Origin: Pseudomonas viridiflava
Lineage (GTDB): Bacteria; Pseudomonadota; Gammaproteobacteria; Pseudomonadales; Pseudomonadaceae
Direction of reading: 5' to 3'
Length of the DNA: 64,000 nt
NCBI RefSeq assembly: GCF_900590885.1
Contig: NZ_UUON01000050.1
Coordinates: forward strand, 372,001-436,000
Part shown: piece by piece, positions 34,074-42,028 of the stretch
Layout of the letters: every line of letters begins with the position of its first letter
How positions within the stretch are numbered: position 1 is the first letter of the stretch
Translations under genes and position numbers: made by a program
The notes under the pieces: model-generated
Seen by the model: only the letters and a program-made list of their open reading frames with translations
Told to the model about the DNA's origin: nothing
Database searches by the model: none

Positions 34074-35471
34074 TTAAGGTTGTTTGAGAGTGGCGATGGC
34101 CTGGGGCGGCGTGCTCGGTACCACATGGGCCGCGAGGCCGCCGGCGAACACCTGGTTGCCGACCACACGCAAGGTGATCACCTGGTAGCGCTGGTCGGCC
34201 TTGACCGTTACCAGCGTGCCGCCCAGGGCGTTGGGCAGGCTGACCTGGTGCTCGCCGTGCTTGAGGCGCAGGCGTGTCACTTGGGTCATGTCCGGCAGGG
34301 TGCGCCAGGTGCGGGTGTCGGCGCCTTCGACCACGGCCGAGGCGATCCCCAGTACCAGGCCCGCCATGGGGTTGGTCTTGTTCAGGTTGTTTTGCGTCAC
34401 GCCACGGCTGACCGCACGCACGGTGGTGCGCAGGATGATGCCCGGCATGTCATCGCGCAGGGCGCGGCGCGACATGGCCGTGGTGCTGTTGAGGGCGGTG
34501 AGGTTCTGTTGCTGGCCGTCCACGCCGATCTGGGCGAAGGTGGCGGTGGAGGTGTCGGCCTTGATCACCGGGAACGACAGCGGGGTGATCACCAGGTTGC
34601 CATTGATCGGGATCGGCAGCGGCAGGCGGATCGAGTCGCGGGCCGGCGCCAGGCCGCTCTGCACCACGATCAGCACGTCGGTCTCGTCGGCGCCGACCTT
34701 GGCTTTGTCCAGGTTCAGCAGGGCCTGGTCCAGCAGCGGAGTGTTGGGGCGCAACTCGGCGGCCTTGCGGTAACCCGGTGCGGCCAGGTCCTTCTCGCCC
34801 AGGGCTTCGTAGACGAAGCCGGCCAGGTAATGGCTGAACGCACTCTGGTAGCTGTTTTTCAGGCCGACCACTTCCGGCGCGTCGAGGGCTTCCACCGGGT
34901 AGCCGCGCAGGTCTTTCATCTGGGTGGTGATGCCCTGGCGCTCGGCGTCGTCTTCGCGCTTGAGGTATTCCTTGTCGCGCAGGTCGGCGATCACGGCTTC
35001 GCGTTCGTGGGTCTTCTTGATTTCGGTGCGGGCGCCGTCGAAGTCGTTCAGGGCCAGCAGGTTCAGGGCCATCTGCGTGGTCAGCATGACTTTCTCGTAG
35101 TCATAGCCTTCGTAGCGCCGCACCTTGTCGTTGACCAGGAAGCTGCCGAACTGGGAGAGGTACTTTTCGCTGTCGAACTTGACCGACTCTTCCCACTTGT
35201 AGACTTGCAGGTCGGCGCTGCGCCAGGCGGTCTGGCTGCCGGTGATGTCGCCCTTGGCGCGCAGCAACTCACCCTTTTCGAAGAAATAGAGCAGGTCTTT
35301 GTCGTCGCCGGTGTTGTTCTTTTCCAGCAGGGTCAGGGCGCCGTCGACATTGCCGGTGGCCAGTTGCTGGTTGGTGGCTTGCAGCTCGGTGTCGTAGCTG
35401 CGGAACATCGAACAGCCGGAGAGCAAGGTGACCGCCGCGAGCGCGAACGGAGTCAAGGCGCGAAATGCCAT
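34074..35471 (-). CDS. COG3014-family lipoprotein with TPR-like N-terminal half
   Basis: A 465-residue predicted lipoprotein with signal MAFRALTPFALAAVT and lipobox LLSGC. Residues about 30-260 are helical repeats (ATGNVDGALTLLEKNNTGDD; FSHYLAGFVYEALGEKDLAA) of TPR type. The C-terminal half is beta-rich with DVLIVVQSGLAPARDSIRLP, the family's most conserved strand, and NPMAGLVLGIASAVVEGADTR. It is first of the four-gene envelope cluster. The frame extends to 35555; the ATG at 35471 is supported by GGGAAGAAG upstream. Function is unknown. Confidence 0.87.
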   Translation of the reverse strand: MAFRALTPFALAAVTLLSGCSMFRSYDTELQATNQQLATGNVDGALTLLEKNNTGDDKDLLYFFEKGELLRAKGDITGSQTAWRSADLQVYKWEESVKFDSEKYLSQFGSFLVNDKVRRYEGYDYEKVMLTTQMALNLLALNDFDGARTEIKKTHEREAVIADLRDKEYLKREDDAERQGITTQMKDLRGYPVEALDAPEVVGLKNSYQSAFSHYLAGFVYEALGEKDLAAPGYRKAAELRPNTPLLDQALLNLDKAKVGADETDVLIVVQSGLAPARDSIRLPLPIPINGNLVITPLSFPVIKADTSTATFAQIGVDGQQQNLTALNSTTAMSRRALRDDMPGIILRTTVRAVSRGVTQNNLNKTNPMAGLVLGIASAVVEGADTRTWRTLPDMTQVTRLRLKHGEHQVSLPNALGGTLVTVKADQRYQVITLRVVGNQVFAGGLAAHVVPSTPPQAIATLKQP

Positions 35472-35730
35472 GTAACTTCTTCCCTGAAAGTATTGTGGTG
35501 ATTCCTCATAAAAACGAGGAATGAAATTCCCTTTCGCACTAACAGGGCGCGGCATTATAGGCGCGCCTGCTGGCTAAACAATGGCTTTTTGCTGTGATGT
35601 GATCGACATTTATGCCATCACGTGACGCCAAAATGCCTCGCTCTTCAAAACGCCAAATCACTTACGCCTTGAGTCAAACCCCTTAACCCTTAACAATGTG
35701 TTACTTCGTATTTCCATTCGAGATTCATTC

Positions 35731-37620
35731 ATGACTGCCCCCTTCCGTTTTCTCGCCTGGCTGCTGCTGCCGGCGTTGATGTCGTGCAGCGTCAACCTGT
35801 TGGCCGCAACCGCTGAGGGCGCCCCCCAAGCCCTGCATCTGCTGGACTACATTGGCGCTGACTACCCACCGACGGTGGAGGCGGGCAAGGTGGTGGATGA
35901 TTCGGAATACCGCGAGCAAGTCGAGTTTCTCGGGGTGTTGCAAGGCTTGGTGGCGGATTTGCCCGAAAGGCCGGAGCGCGCGGCGCTGGTCAAGGGCGTT
36001 GACGAACTGCTGGCGGCAGTAACCGCCCACCAGGACGGCGCTACAGTCGCCCGCCAGGCCCGCCAATTGGGTGCCCAACTGGCCGTGGCGTATGAAGTCA
36101 GCCAGGCCCCGGCGATTACCCCCGACCCCACGCGCGGCGCGCCGCTGTACGCCCAGCACTGCTCGGTGTGCCACGGCACGGCCGGCGCCGGTGATGGCCC
36201 GGCCAGCGTGGGCATGACGCCGCCGCCAGCCAACCTGCAGGACGCCGCGCGCCTGGATCGCCTGAGCCTCTACGCGATCTACAACACCCTGGGCCTGGGC
36301 GTCGAAGGCACTGACATGCCGTCCTTCGCCGACCAGCTGGACGACCGCCAGCGCTGGGACCTGGCCACCTACATCGCCGGTTTCACCGCTGACCCGGCTG
36401 CGGCCAAGAGCGAGCAGCCTTTCAACCTCGCCGACCTGGCCCGCCAGACCCCCAATGAAGTGCTGGCTGCCAACGGCCCGGCGGCTGCTGCCACCTTCCG
36501 TGCCCAGCGGGCGCAGCCGCCGCAGGTCAAGCGTGGCCCGGCGCAATTGCTGGACTACACCGCATCGACCCTGGACAAGAGCCTCGCGGCGTTCCGCAAC
36601 GGTGACCACGAACAGGCCTACGACCTGTCGGTGGCCGCCTACCTGGAAGGCTTCGAGCTGGTGGAAAGCTCGCTGGACAACGTCGACGCCAACGTGCGCA
36701 AGGACACCGAGAAGGCCCTGATGGCTTATCGGCAATCATTGCAGGACGGCTTGCCGGTGGACCAGGTGCAGCAACGGCTCGACGTGGCCAAGGGCAAGCT
36801 CACCGAATCCGCCGGCCTGCTGGGCAGCGATGGCCTGAGCTGGTCGTTGAGCTACATCTCCGGCCTGCTGATTTTGCTGCGTGAAGGCCTGGAAGCGATT
36901 CTGGTGCTGGCGGCGATCCTCGCGTTCCTGCGCAATACCGGCCAGCAGTCGGCGGTGCGCAGTGTCAACGTGGGCTGGGGCCTGGCGTTGCTGGCAGGCC
37001 TGGCCACCTGGGCGTTGGCGGCGTATGTGATTGACGTGAGCGGCGCCCAGCGTGAGTTGCTCGAAGGCTGCACGGCGCTGTTCGCCAGTGTGATGGTGTT
37101 GTGGCTCGGCGTGTGGATGCACGACCGGCGCCACGCGGCGGCCTGGCAGGACTACATCAAGAGCAGCCTGGTGGGCGGCGGCGGGCGGTTTGGTTTTGCG
37201 ATGCTGGCGTTCTTCTCGGTGTACCGCGAGCTGTTCGAAGTGATCCTGTTCTACGAAACCCTGTGGCTGCAAGCCGGCCCGGCCGGGCACAACGCCGTGC
37301 TGGCCGGTGGCGCCACGGCGCTGGTGCTGCTGGTGGGCCTGGCCTGGGTGATCCTGCGCGGCTCGGCGAAGTTGCCGCTGGCGCTGTTCTTCGGCATCAA
37401 CGCGGCGCTGCTGTGCGCGTTGTCGGTGGTGTTTGCCGGGCACGGGGTCAAGGCGTTGCAGGAAGCCGGCATCTTCGGCACCCGGCCGGTGGCGTTCTTT
37501 GACTTCGACTGGCTGGGCATTCACGCCGATGCGTACTCGTTGAGCGCGCAGGCCTTGGCGATCCTGGCGATTGTGGTGCTGTATGGTCGCAGCCGCTTGG
37601 CCGAGAAACGCCGGGCTTGA
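35731..37620 (+). CDS. Cytochrome c-FTR1 fusion iron permease
   Basis: A 629-residue fusion. After a signal peptide (about 1-26), a cytochrome c domain has heme site CSVCH (144-148) and axial Met196 in TDMPSF. A helical linker leads to an FTR1 permease with seven helices and both REXXE iron motifs: REGLE (384-388) and RELFE (499-503). It should import Fe2+ after oxidation, the cytochrome c replacing the usual multicopper oxidase. The start at 35731 is preferred over 35698 because the signal peptide then begins correctly. A REP palindrome follows. Confidence 0.93.
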   Translation: MTAPFRFLAWLLLPALMSCSVNLLAATAEGAPQALHLLDYIGADYPPTVEAGKVVDDSEYREQVEFLGVLQGLVADLPERPERAALVKGVDELLAAVTAHQDGATVARQARQLGAQLAVAYEVSQAPAITPDPTRGAPLYAQHCSVCHGTAGAGDGPASVGMTPPPANLQDAARLDRLSLYAIYNTLGLGVEGTDMPSFADQLDDRQRWDLATYIAGFTADPAAAKSEQPFNLADLARQTPNEVLAANGPAAAATFRAQRAQPPQVKRGPAQLLDYTASTLDKSLAAFRNGDHEQAYDLSVAAYLEGFELVESSLDNVDANVRKDTEKALMAYRQSLQDGLPVDQVQQRLDVAKGKLTESAGLLGSDGLSWSLSYISGLLILLREGLEAILVLAAILAFLRNTGQQSAVRSVNVGWGLALLAGLATWALAAYVIDVSGAQRELLEGCTALFASVMVLWLGVWMHDRRHAAAWQDYIKSSLVGGGGRFGFAMLAFFSVYRELFEVILFYETLWLQAGPAGHNAVLAGGATALVLLVGLAWVILRGSAKLPLALFFGINAALLCALSVVFAGHGVKALQEAGIFGTRPVAFFDFDWLGIHADAYSLSAQALAILAIVVLYGRSRLAEKRRA

Positions 37621-37622
37621 AC

Positions 37623-37652
37623 ATGTGGGAGGGGGCTTGCCCCCTCCCACAT
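37623..37652. repeat. REP palindrome, single-hairpin form
   Basis: ATGTGGGAGGGGG, CTTG, CCCCCTCCCACAT, a perfect hairpin two bases after the iron permease stop. It lacks the inner CCGATAGC tails found in full REPINs. Confidence 0.92.
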
Positions 37653-37691
37653 TGGTCACCCTGTTGTGTCATTGATGTATGAGGAATTCCG

Positions 37692-38147
37692 ATGCGCGTG
37701 TGGATCGATGCCGACGCCTGCCCGCGGGCGGCCAAGGACCAGGTGGTCAAGTTCGCCCTCAAGCGCCAGTTCGAAGTGGTGCTGGTGGCCGGGCAGAGCC
37801 AGATCAAGCCGAGCTTCGCCTGTGTGAAGCTGATCGTGGTACCCAGCGGCCCGGATGCGGCGGATGATTACCTGGTGGAACACGCGGTGCCCGGCGAACT
37901 GGTGATTTGCAGCGATGTGCCCCTGGCCGACCGGTTGGTGAAGAAGGGCGTGACAGCCCTCGACCCGCGCGGCAAGGAGTTCAGCCCGGCCAACATGAGC
38001 GAGCGGCTGGCGGTGCGCAACCTGTTCACCGACCTGCGCGAACAAGGCCAGATGGGCGGCGGCCCACCGCCTCATAGCGAGAAGGACAAGCAGGCATTTG
38101 CCAACGCGCTGGACCGCATCCTGACCAAATTGATGCGCTCGGCTTAA
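37692..38147 (+). CDS. yaiI: YaiI/YqxD family protein (DUF188, PIN-like)
   Basis: A 151-residue protein of the UPF0178/DUF188 family, which is PIN-domain-like. It opens MRVWIDADACPRAAKDQVVK and contains GPDAADDYLVEHAVPGELVI followed by CSDVPLADRLVKKG, which supply the conserved acidic residues. Homologues are suspected nucleases, but no substrate is known. It converges on elbB, and the two TAA stops share TTAA (38144-38147). Confidence 0.92.
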   Translation: MRVWIDADACPRAAKDQVVKFALKRQFEVVLVAGQSQIKPSFACVKLIVVPSGPDAADDYLVEHAVPGELVICSDVPLADRLVKKGVTALDPRGKEFSPANMSERLAVRNLFTDLREQGQMGGGPPPHSEKDKQAFANALDRILTKLMRSA

Positions 38148-38809
38148 TCGTTCTCGTGGGTCAGCTCCAACACCCGGTCCACCAGCTTGTTGATGCCTGA
38201 CGCAACCTCGCTGATGTTCTTGCCCAGCATGTAGGCCGGTGTACTCACCAGCCTGCGGGCTTTGTCCTCGACAATGTCTTCCACCGCACACTCCTGGTGG
38301 TCGGCGCCCATCTTGTCCAGCGCGGCGGCAGTGTCGGGACAGTTACCGATGGTGCAGGTCACGCCCGGGCCGTAGATTTTTGCGGCCAGGGCCGGCGAAA
38401 TGCAGATCAGCCCCACCGGCTTGCCCGCTTCGGCAAAGGCTTCGGCCAGCTCCAGCACCTGTGGGTTGACGCTGCAACCCGCGCCCTCGACGGCAAAGTT
38501 CGAGAGGTTCTTCGCCGCGCCAAACCCGCCGGGCACGATCAGCGCGTCGAAGTCCTCGGCGTTGGCCTCGCGAATATCCTTCACCTCGCCCCGGGCAATG
38601 CGCGCCGACTCCACCAGCACGTTGCGCGACTCCGGCATCTCTTCGCCGGTGAGGTGGTTGATCACATGCAGTTGCGCAACATTGGGGGCAAAACACTGGA
38701 CCTGAGCGCCGCGCTGGTCCAGGCGCAGCAGGGTGATCACGCTTTCGTGGATTTCTGCGCCGTCGTACACGCCGCAGCCGGAAAGGATCACTGCAATCTT
38801 TTTGCTCAT
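38144..38809 (-). CDS. elbB: Isoprenoid biosynthesis glyoxalase ElbB
   Basis: A 221-residue DJ-1/PfpI-superfamily protein of the ElbB (YhbL, SCRP-27A) type. The start MSKKIAVILSGCGVYDGAEI is characteristic; the central GGFGAAKNLSNFAVEGAGC and PVGLICISPALAAKIYG carry the nucleophile-elbow cysteine. E. coli ElbB has weak glyoxalase activity and its role in isoprenoid synthesis is indirect. The ATG at 38809 has AGGAG eight bases upstream, better than the one at 38815. The stop overlaps that of the DUF188 gene. Confidence 0.94.
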   Translation of the reverse strand: MSKKIAVILSGCGVYDGAEIHESVITLLRLDQRGAQVQCFAPNVAQLHVINHLTGEEMPESRNVLVESARIARGEVKDIREANAEDFDALIVPGGFGAAKNLSNFAVEGAGCSVNPQVLELAEAFAEAGKPVGLICISPALAAKIYGPGVTCTIGNCPDTAAALDKMGADHQECAVEDIVEDKARRLVSTPAYMLGKNISEVASGINKLVDRVLELTHEND

Positions 38810-38925
38810 GGGCATTTCTCCTGGGGTCTTGGCGTTAAATGTCTACTAATTTGTCACCTGTTGCCAATGGGGTCGGGCGCCGCTACACCTAATCTAGATG
38901 TAACAAAAATAGACCGGACTAGCCC

Positions 38926-40161
38926 ATGGACTTCGTGCCTTACGCGGTACCGTTTTTCATCGCCTTGATCGTGGTGGAGCTGCTCGCCGACCGCTGGCGC
39001 GGCGCGCGCAATTACCGGGTGGCAGATGCCATCAACAGCCTCAGCACCGGCGTGCTGTCTACCACCACGGGCCTGCTGACCAAGGGCGTGGGGCTGCTGA
39101 CCTACGCGTTCGCGCTCAAGCACCTGGCCGTTGTCGACCTGCCGTCTGATAGCGTCTGGACCTGGGTCTTCGCCTTTGTCTTCTACGACTTCTGCTACTA
39201 CTGGCTGCACCGCATGGGGCATGAGCGCAACATCCTCTGGGCCGCACACTCGGTGCATCACCAGAGCGAGGACTACAACCTCAGCACCGCCCTGCGCCAG
39301 ACCAGCACGGGCTTTCTGCTGAGCTGGATCTTCTACCTGCCGCTGGCCGTGCTCGGCGTGCCGCTGGTGGTGTTTATCAGCGTGGCGTCGCTCAACCTGC
39401 TGTATCAATTCTGGGTGCACACGCGCCACGTACCCAAGCTCGGCTGGTTCGAGTGGTTCTTCGTCACGCCATCCAATCATCGGGCCCACCATGCACAGAA
39501 CGCTCTCTACATGGATCGCAACTACGGCGGGGTGTTCATTATTTGGGACCGGCTGTTCGGCAGCTTTCAGGAAGAAGACGATAACGAGCCGGTGATCTTT
39601 GGCGTGACCACACCCCTGGCCAGCTGGAATCCGCTGTGGGCCAACCTGCAGTTTTATGCGCAGCTGTGGAGTGACGCGCGGCGCACCGAGCGCTGGTGGG
39701 ACAAGCTGCGTATCTGGTTCATGCGCACTGGCTGGCGCCCGGCGGACGTGGCGGCCAAATACCCGCAGGCCAAGCCCGACCTGAGCCAGTTCCGCAAATT
39801 CGAGGTGCCGCTGGACGTGCGCCAGCAAATCTACATCGCCCTGCAATTTGCGGCGTATGTGGGTTTTGGCAGTTATCTGATGAATTTCGGTGAGGGCTTG
39901 CCCACCCAGGCCTTGGTCCTGGGCTGGAGCACCATGGCGCTGGGCTTGTTTACGTTGGGCGTGGCCCTGGAGAATCGCCCGTGGGCGTTCAAGGCCGAGG
40001 TGTTGCGCCTGGCGCTGAATGTGCCGTTGGTGTGGCTGGCGCCGCTGGTCGGGCTATGGCCGGCCAGCAGCCTCGGCTGGCTGGGCCTGGCGAGTTACAG
40101 CCTGCTCAGCCTGATCGGCCTCTACTGCTGTAGAAGCCGGCTTACTCGACTGGCGTCTTAG
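38926..40161 (+). CDS. Sterol desaturase / fatty acid hydroxylase family protein
   Basis: A 411-residue membrane di-iron hydroxylase. Histidine clusters of the family are present: WLHRMGHE (HxxxH), AAHSVHHQSED (HxxHH) and TPSNHRAHHAQN (HxxHH). About six to eight membrane helices surround them, and the C-terminal third (about 300-411) is a further hydrophobic region. Substrates in pseudomonads are unknown; bacteria of this group do not make sterols, so a lipid or hopanoid-like target is more likely. It overlaps the convergent DedA gene by 20 bases. Confidence 0.9.
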   Translation: MDFVPYAVPFFIALIVVELLADRWRGARNYRVADAINSLSTGVLSTTTGLLTKGVGLLTYAFALKHLAVVDLPSDSVWTWVFAFVFYDFCYYWLHRMGHERNILWAAHSVHHQSEDYNLSTALRQTSTGFLLSWIFYLPLAVLGVPLVVFISVASLNLLYQFWVHTRHVPKLGWFEWFFVTPSNHRAHHAQNALYMDRNYGGVFIIWDRLFGSFQEEDDNEPVIFGVTTPLASWNPLWANLQFYAQLWSDARRTERWWDKLRIWFMRTGWRPADVAAKYPQAKPDLSQFRKFEVPLDVRQQIYIALQFAAYVGFGSYLMNFGEGLPTQALVLGWSTMALGLFTLGVALENRPWAFKAEVLRLALNVPLVWLAPLVGLWPASSLGWLGLASYSLLSLIGLYCCRSRLTRLAS

Positions 40162-40789
40162 GCGGTTCGACCGGCGCCGGCGCCGGCGCCGGCTCGGCGG
40201 CGAGCCGGGCCTTGGCGTCGGCGCAGGCCTGACGGGCGATGCGCGCGTTCTTGAAGCGGCGGCGCAGCCACAGGCCAAAGCCCAGCAGCAGCAAGGCGCC
40301 CAGCACCCACAGCTCATACTTCTTGACGCTGCCCAGCATGCCTTCCAGCACTGCGCCGAAGTGGTAAGCCGCAGCGCCCAGGGCGGCGGCCCAAATCGCG
40401 GCGCCGATCCCGTTGAGGATCAGGTAGCGCAGCGGCGGGTAGCCGGACAGGCCAATCGCCACGGGCATCACCGTGCGCAATCCGTAGACGAAGCGGAAGC
40501 TCAGCACCCAGATATCCGGATGCTTGCGGATATGCTCCAGGGCTTTGTCCCCCATCAATTGCCAACGCGGCTTGCGCGCCAACAATTTGCGCCCGTGCTT
40601 GCGCCCCATGTAATACCAAAGCTGGTCGCCGGCGTAGCTGCCAAAAAAGGCCACGACCACCACCAGGTTGATATCCATGTATCCACGGAACGCCAGGAAG
40701 CCTGCGAGAACCAGAATGGTTTCGCCTTCGAAGAAGGTGCCTAGGAAGAGGGCAAAGTAGCCGAAGTCATGCAGAAATTGTTGAAGCAT
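40142..40789 (-). CDS. DedA family membrane protein
   Basis: A 215-residue DedA/SNARE-associated family protein, probably a lipid-carrier flippase. Motifs are FFEGETILVLAGFLAFRGYM and GSYAGDQLWYYMGRKHGRK near the N terminus, and FRFVYGLRTVMPVAIGLSG with the conserved arginines. The C-terminal tail is unusual, a Pro/Ala-rich stretch (AAEPAPAPAPVEPPK) probably cytosolic. It is divergent from hemB. The tail coding sequence overlaps the end of the sterol desaturase gene on the other strand. Confidence 0.92.
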   Translation of the reverse strand: MLQQFLHDFGYFALFLGTFFEGETILVLAGFLAFRGYMDINLVVVVAFFGSYAGDQLWYYMGRKHGRKLLARKPRWQLMGDKALEHIRKHPDIWVLSFRFVYGLRTVMPVAIGLSGYPPLRYLILNGIGAAIWAAALGAAAYHFGAVLEGMLGSVKKYELWVLGALLLLGFGLWLRRRFKNARIARQACADAKARLAAEPAPAPAPVEPPKTPVE

Positions 40790-40923
40790 GGTCTGGGTGC
40801 TGGCGAAATGAACGCGCAGCCTACGCCTTCACGAAGATTCATGAAAGTATCGAGATGTGTCACGAAGTGAACAATTCCTACGTAAATGGCGAATGTGACT
40901 ACAGGTCGCGTCGATAAGCACAA

Positions 40924-40957
40924 CTGTCATTCATTCGTCATAATGGCCGCTTATAAC
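40924..40957 (+). promoter_or_regulatory. PHO box and -10 element of the hemB-ppk operon
   Basis: CTGTCAT (40924-40930), four bases TCAT, then TCGTCAT (40935-40941) fit the paired seven-base PhoB repeat at twelve of fourteen positions. A -10-like TATAAC (40952-40957) lies ten bases after the box, as in E. coli Pho promoters where the box replaces the -35. The start would be near 40964, about 33 bases before hemB. Confidence 0.55.
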
Positions 40958-40996
40958 TGCAACGCTCGCCCGTAAACGCGGGCTCTGGAGTCTGTC

Positions 40997-42010
40997 GTGA
41001 GCTTTACCCCCGCCAATCGCCTGTTCCCAGCCACCCGTTTGCGTCGCAATCGTCGTGATGATTTTTCTCGCCGCCTGGTGCGTGAAAACGTGCTGACGAC
41101 GAATGATCTGATCCTGCCGGTGTTTGTGCTGGACGGTGAAAATCGCCGGGAAGCGGTGGCGTCGATGCCGGGTGTGGAGCGCTTGACCATCGATTTGCTG
41201 CTTGAAGAGGCGGCGAACTGGGTTGAGCTGGGGATTCCGGCGCTGGCGTTGTTCCCCGTCACGCCGTCTGAACTCAAGTCCCTGGATGCCGCGCAAGCCT
41301 GGAACCCGGACGGGATTGCCCAGCGCGCCACCCGCGCCCTGCGCGAGCGTTTTCCGGAGCTGGGGGTGATCACCGACGTGGCGTTGGACCCGTTCACCAC
41401 CCACGGCCAGGATGGCATTCTCGACGAAGACGGCTATGTTCAGAACGACATTACCGTCGACGCGCTGGTCAAGCAGGCCTTGTCCCACGCTGCGGCGGGT
41501 GCCCAGGTGGTTGCACCGTCGGACATGATGGACGGACGCATCCAGGCGATTCGCGAAGCCCTGGAACTGGCCGGCCACGTCAACGTGCGGATCATGGCCT
41601 ATTCGGCCAAGTACGCCAGCGCCTACTACGGCCCGTTCCGCGATGCGGTGGGCTCGGCGCTTAACCTGGGCAAGGCCAACAAGGCTTCGTACCAGATGGA
41701 CCCGGCCAACAGCCACGAAGCCCTGCACGAAGTGGCGGCTGACCTGGCCGAAGGCGCCGATATGGTGATGGTCAAGCCGGGGATGCCTTACCTCGACATC
41801 CTTTATCGGGTCAAAGAAGAATTCAAGGTGCCGACCTTTGTCTATCAGGTCAGTGGCGAATACGCCATGCACATGGCTGCAATACAGAATGGCTGGTTGA
41901 GTGAAGGGGTGATCCTGGAATCCCTCACAGCCTTTAAACGCGCTGGGGCTGATGGCATCCTGACCTATTTCGCCGTCCGCGCCGCCCAATTGCTTAGAGA
42001 GCAACAATAG
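40997..42010 (+). CDS. hemB: Delta-aminolevulinic acid dehydratase (porphobilinogen synthase)
   Basis: A 337-residue enzyme condensing two 5-aminolevulinates into porphobilinogen. The Schiff-base lysines are in MAYSAKYASAYYGPFR and MVMVKPGMPYLD. The metal-site region is DVALDPFTTHGQDGI, where Asp/His-type residues replace the zinc cysteines, as in the magnesium-type pseudomonad enzyme. The start is GTG with GGAG seven bases upstream. ppk follows after 18 bases, so the two are probably one transcript. Confidence 0.98.
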   Translation: MSFTPANRLFPATRLRRNRRDDFSRRLVRENVLTTNDLILPVFVLDGENRREAVASMPGVERLTIDLLLEEAANWVELGIPALALFPVTPSELKSLDAAQAWNPDGIAQRATRALRERFPELGVITDVALDPFTTHGQDGILDEDGYVQNDITVDALVKQALSHAAAGAQVVAPSDMMDGRIQAIREALELAGHVNVRIMAYSAKYASAYYGPFRDAVGSALNLGKANKASYQMDPANSHEALHEVAADLAEGADMVMVKPGMPYLDILYRVKEEFKVPTFVYQVSGEYAMHMAAIQNGWLSEGVILESLTAFKRAGADGILTYFAVRAAQLLREQQ

Positions 42011-42028
42011 CCCTCACAGGAACAGTCG

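Noticed and set aside
35580..35730. Fur box before the cytochrome c-FTR1 gene
   Set aside because: Only scattered ATT/AAT pieces were seen; no stretch approaches the 19-base GATAATGATAATCATTATC pattern. The TGTGATGTGATCGACA nearby is also a poor CRP match.
40858..40873. TGTCACGAAGTGAACA near-palindrome between dedA and hemB
   Set aside because: The symmetry is imperfect and matches no consensus I know; kept out of the feature list.
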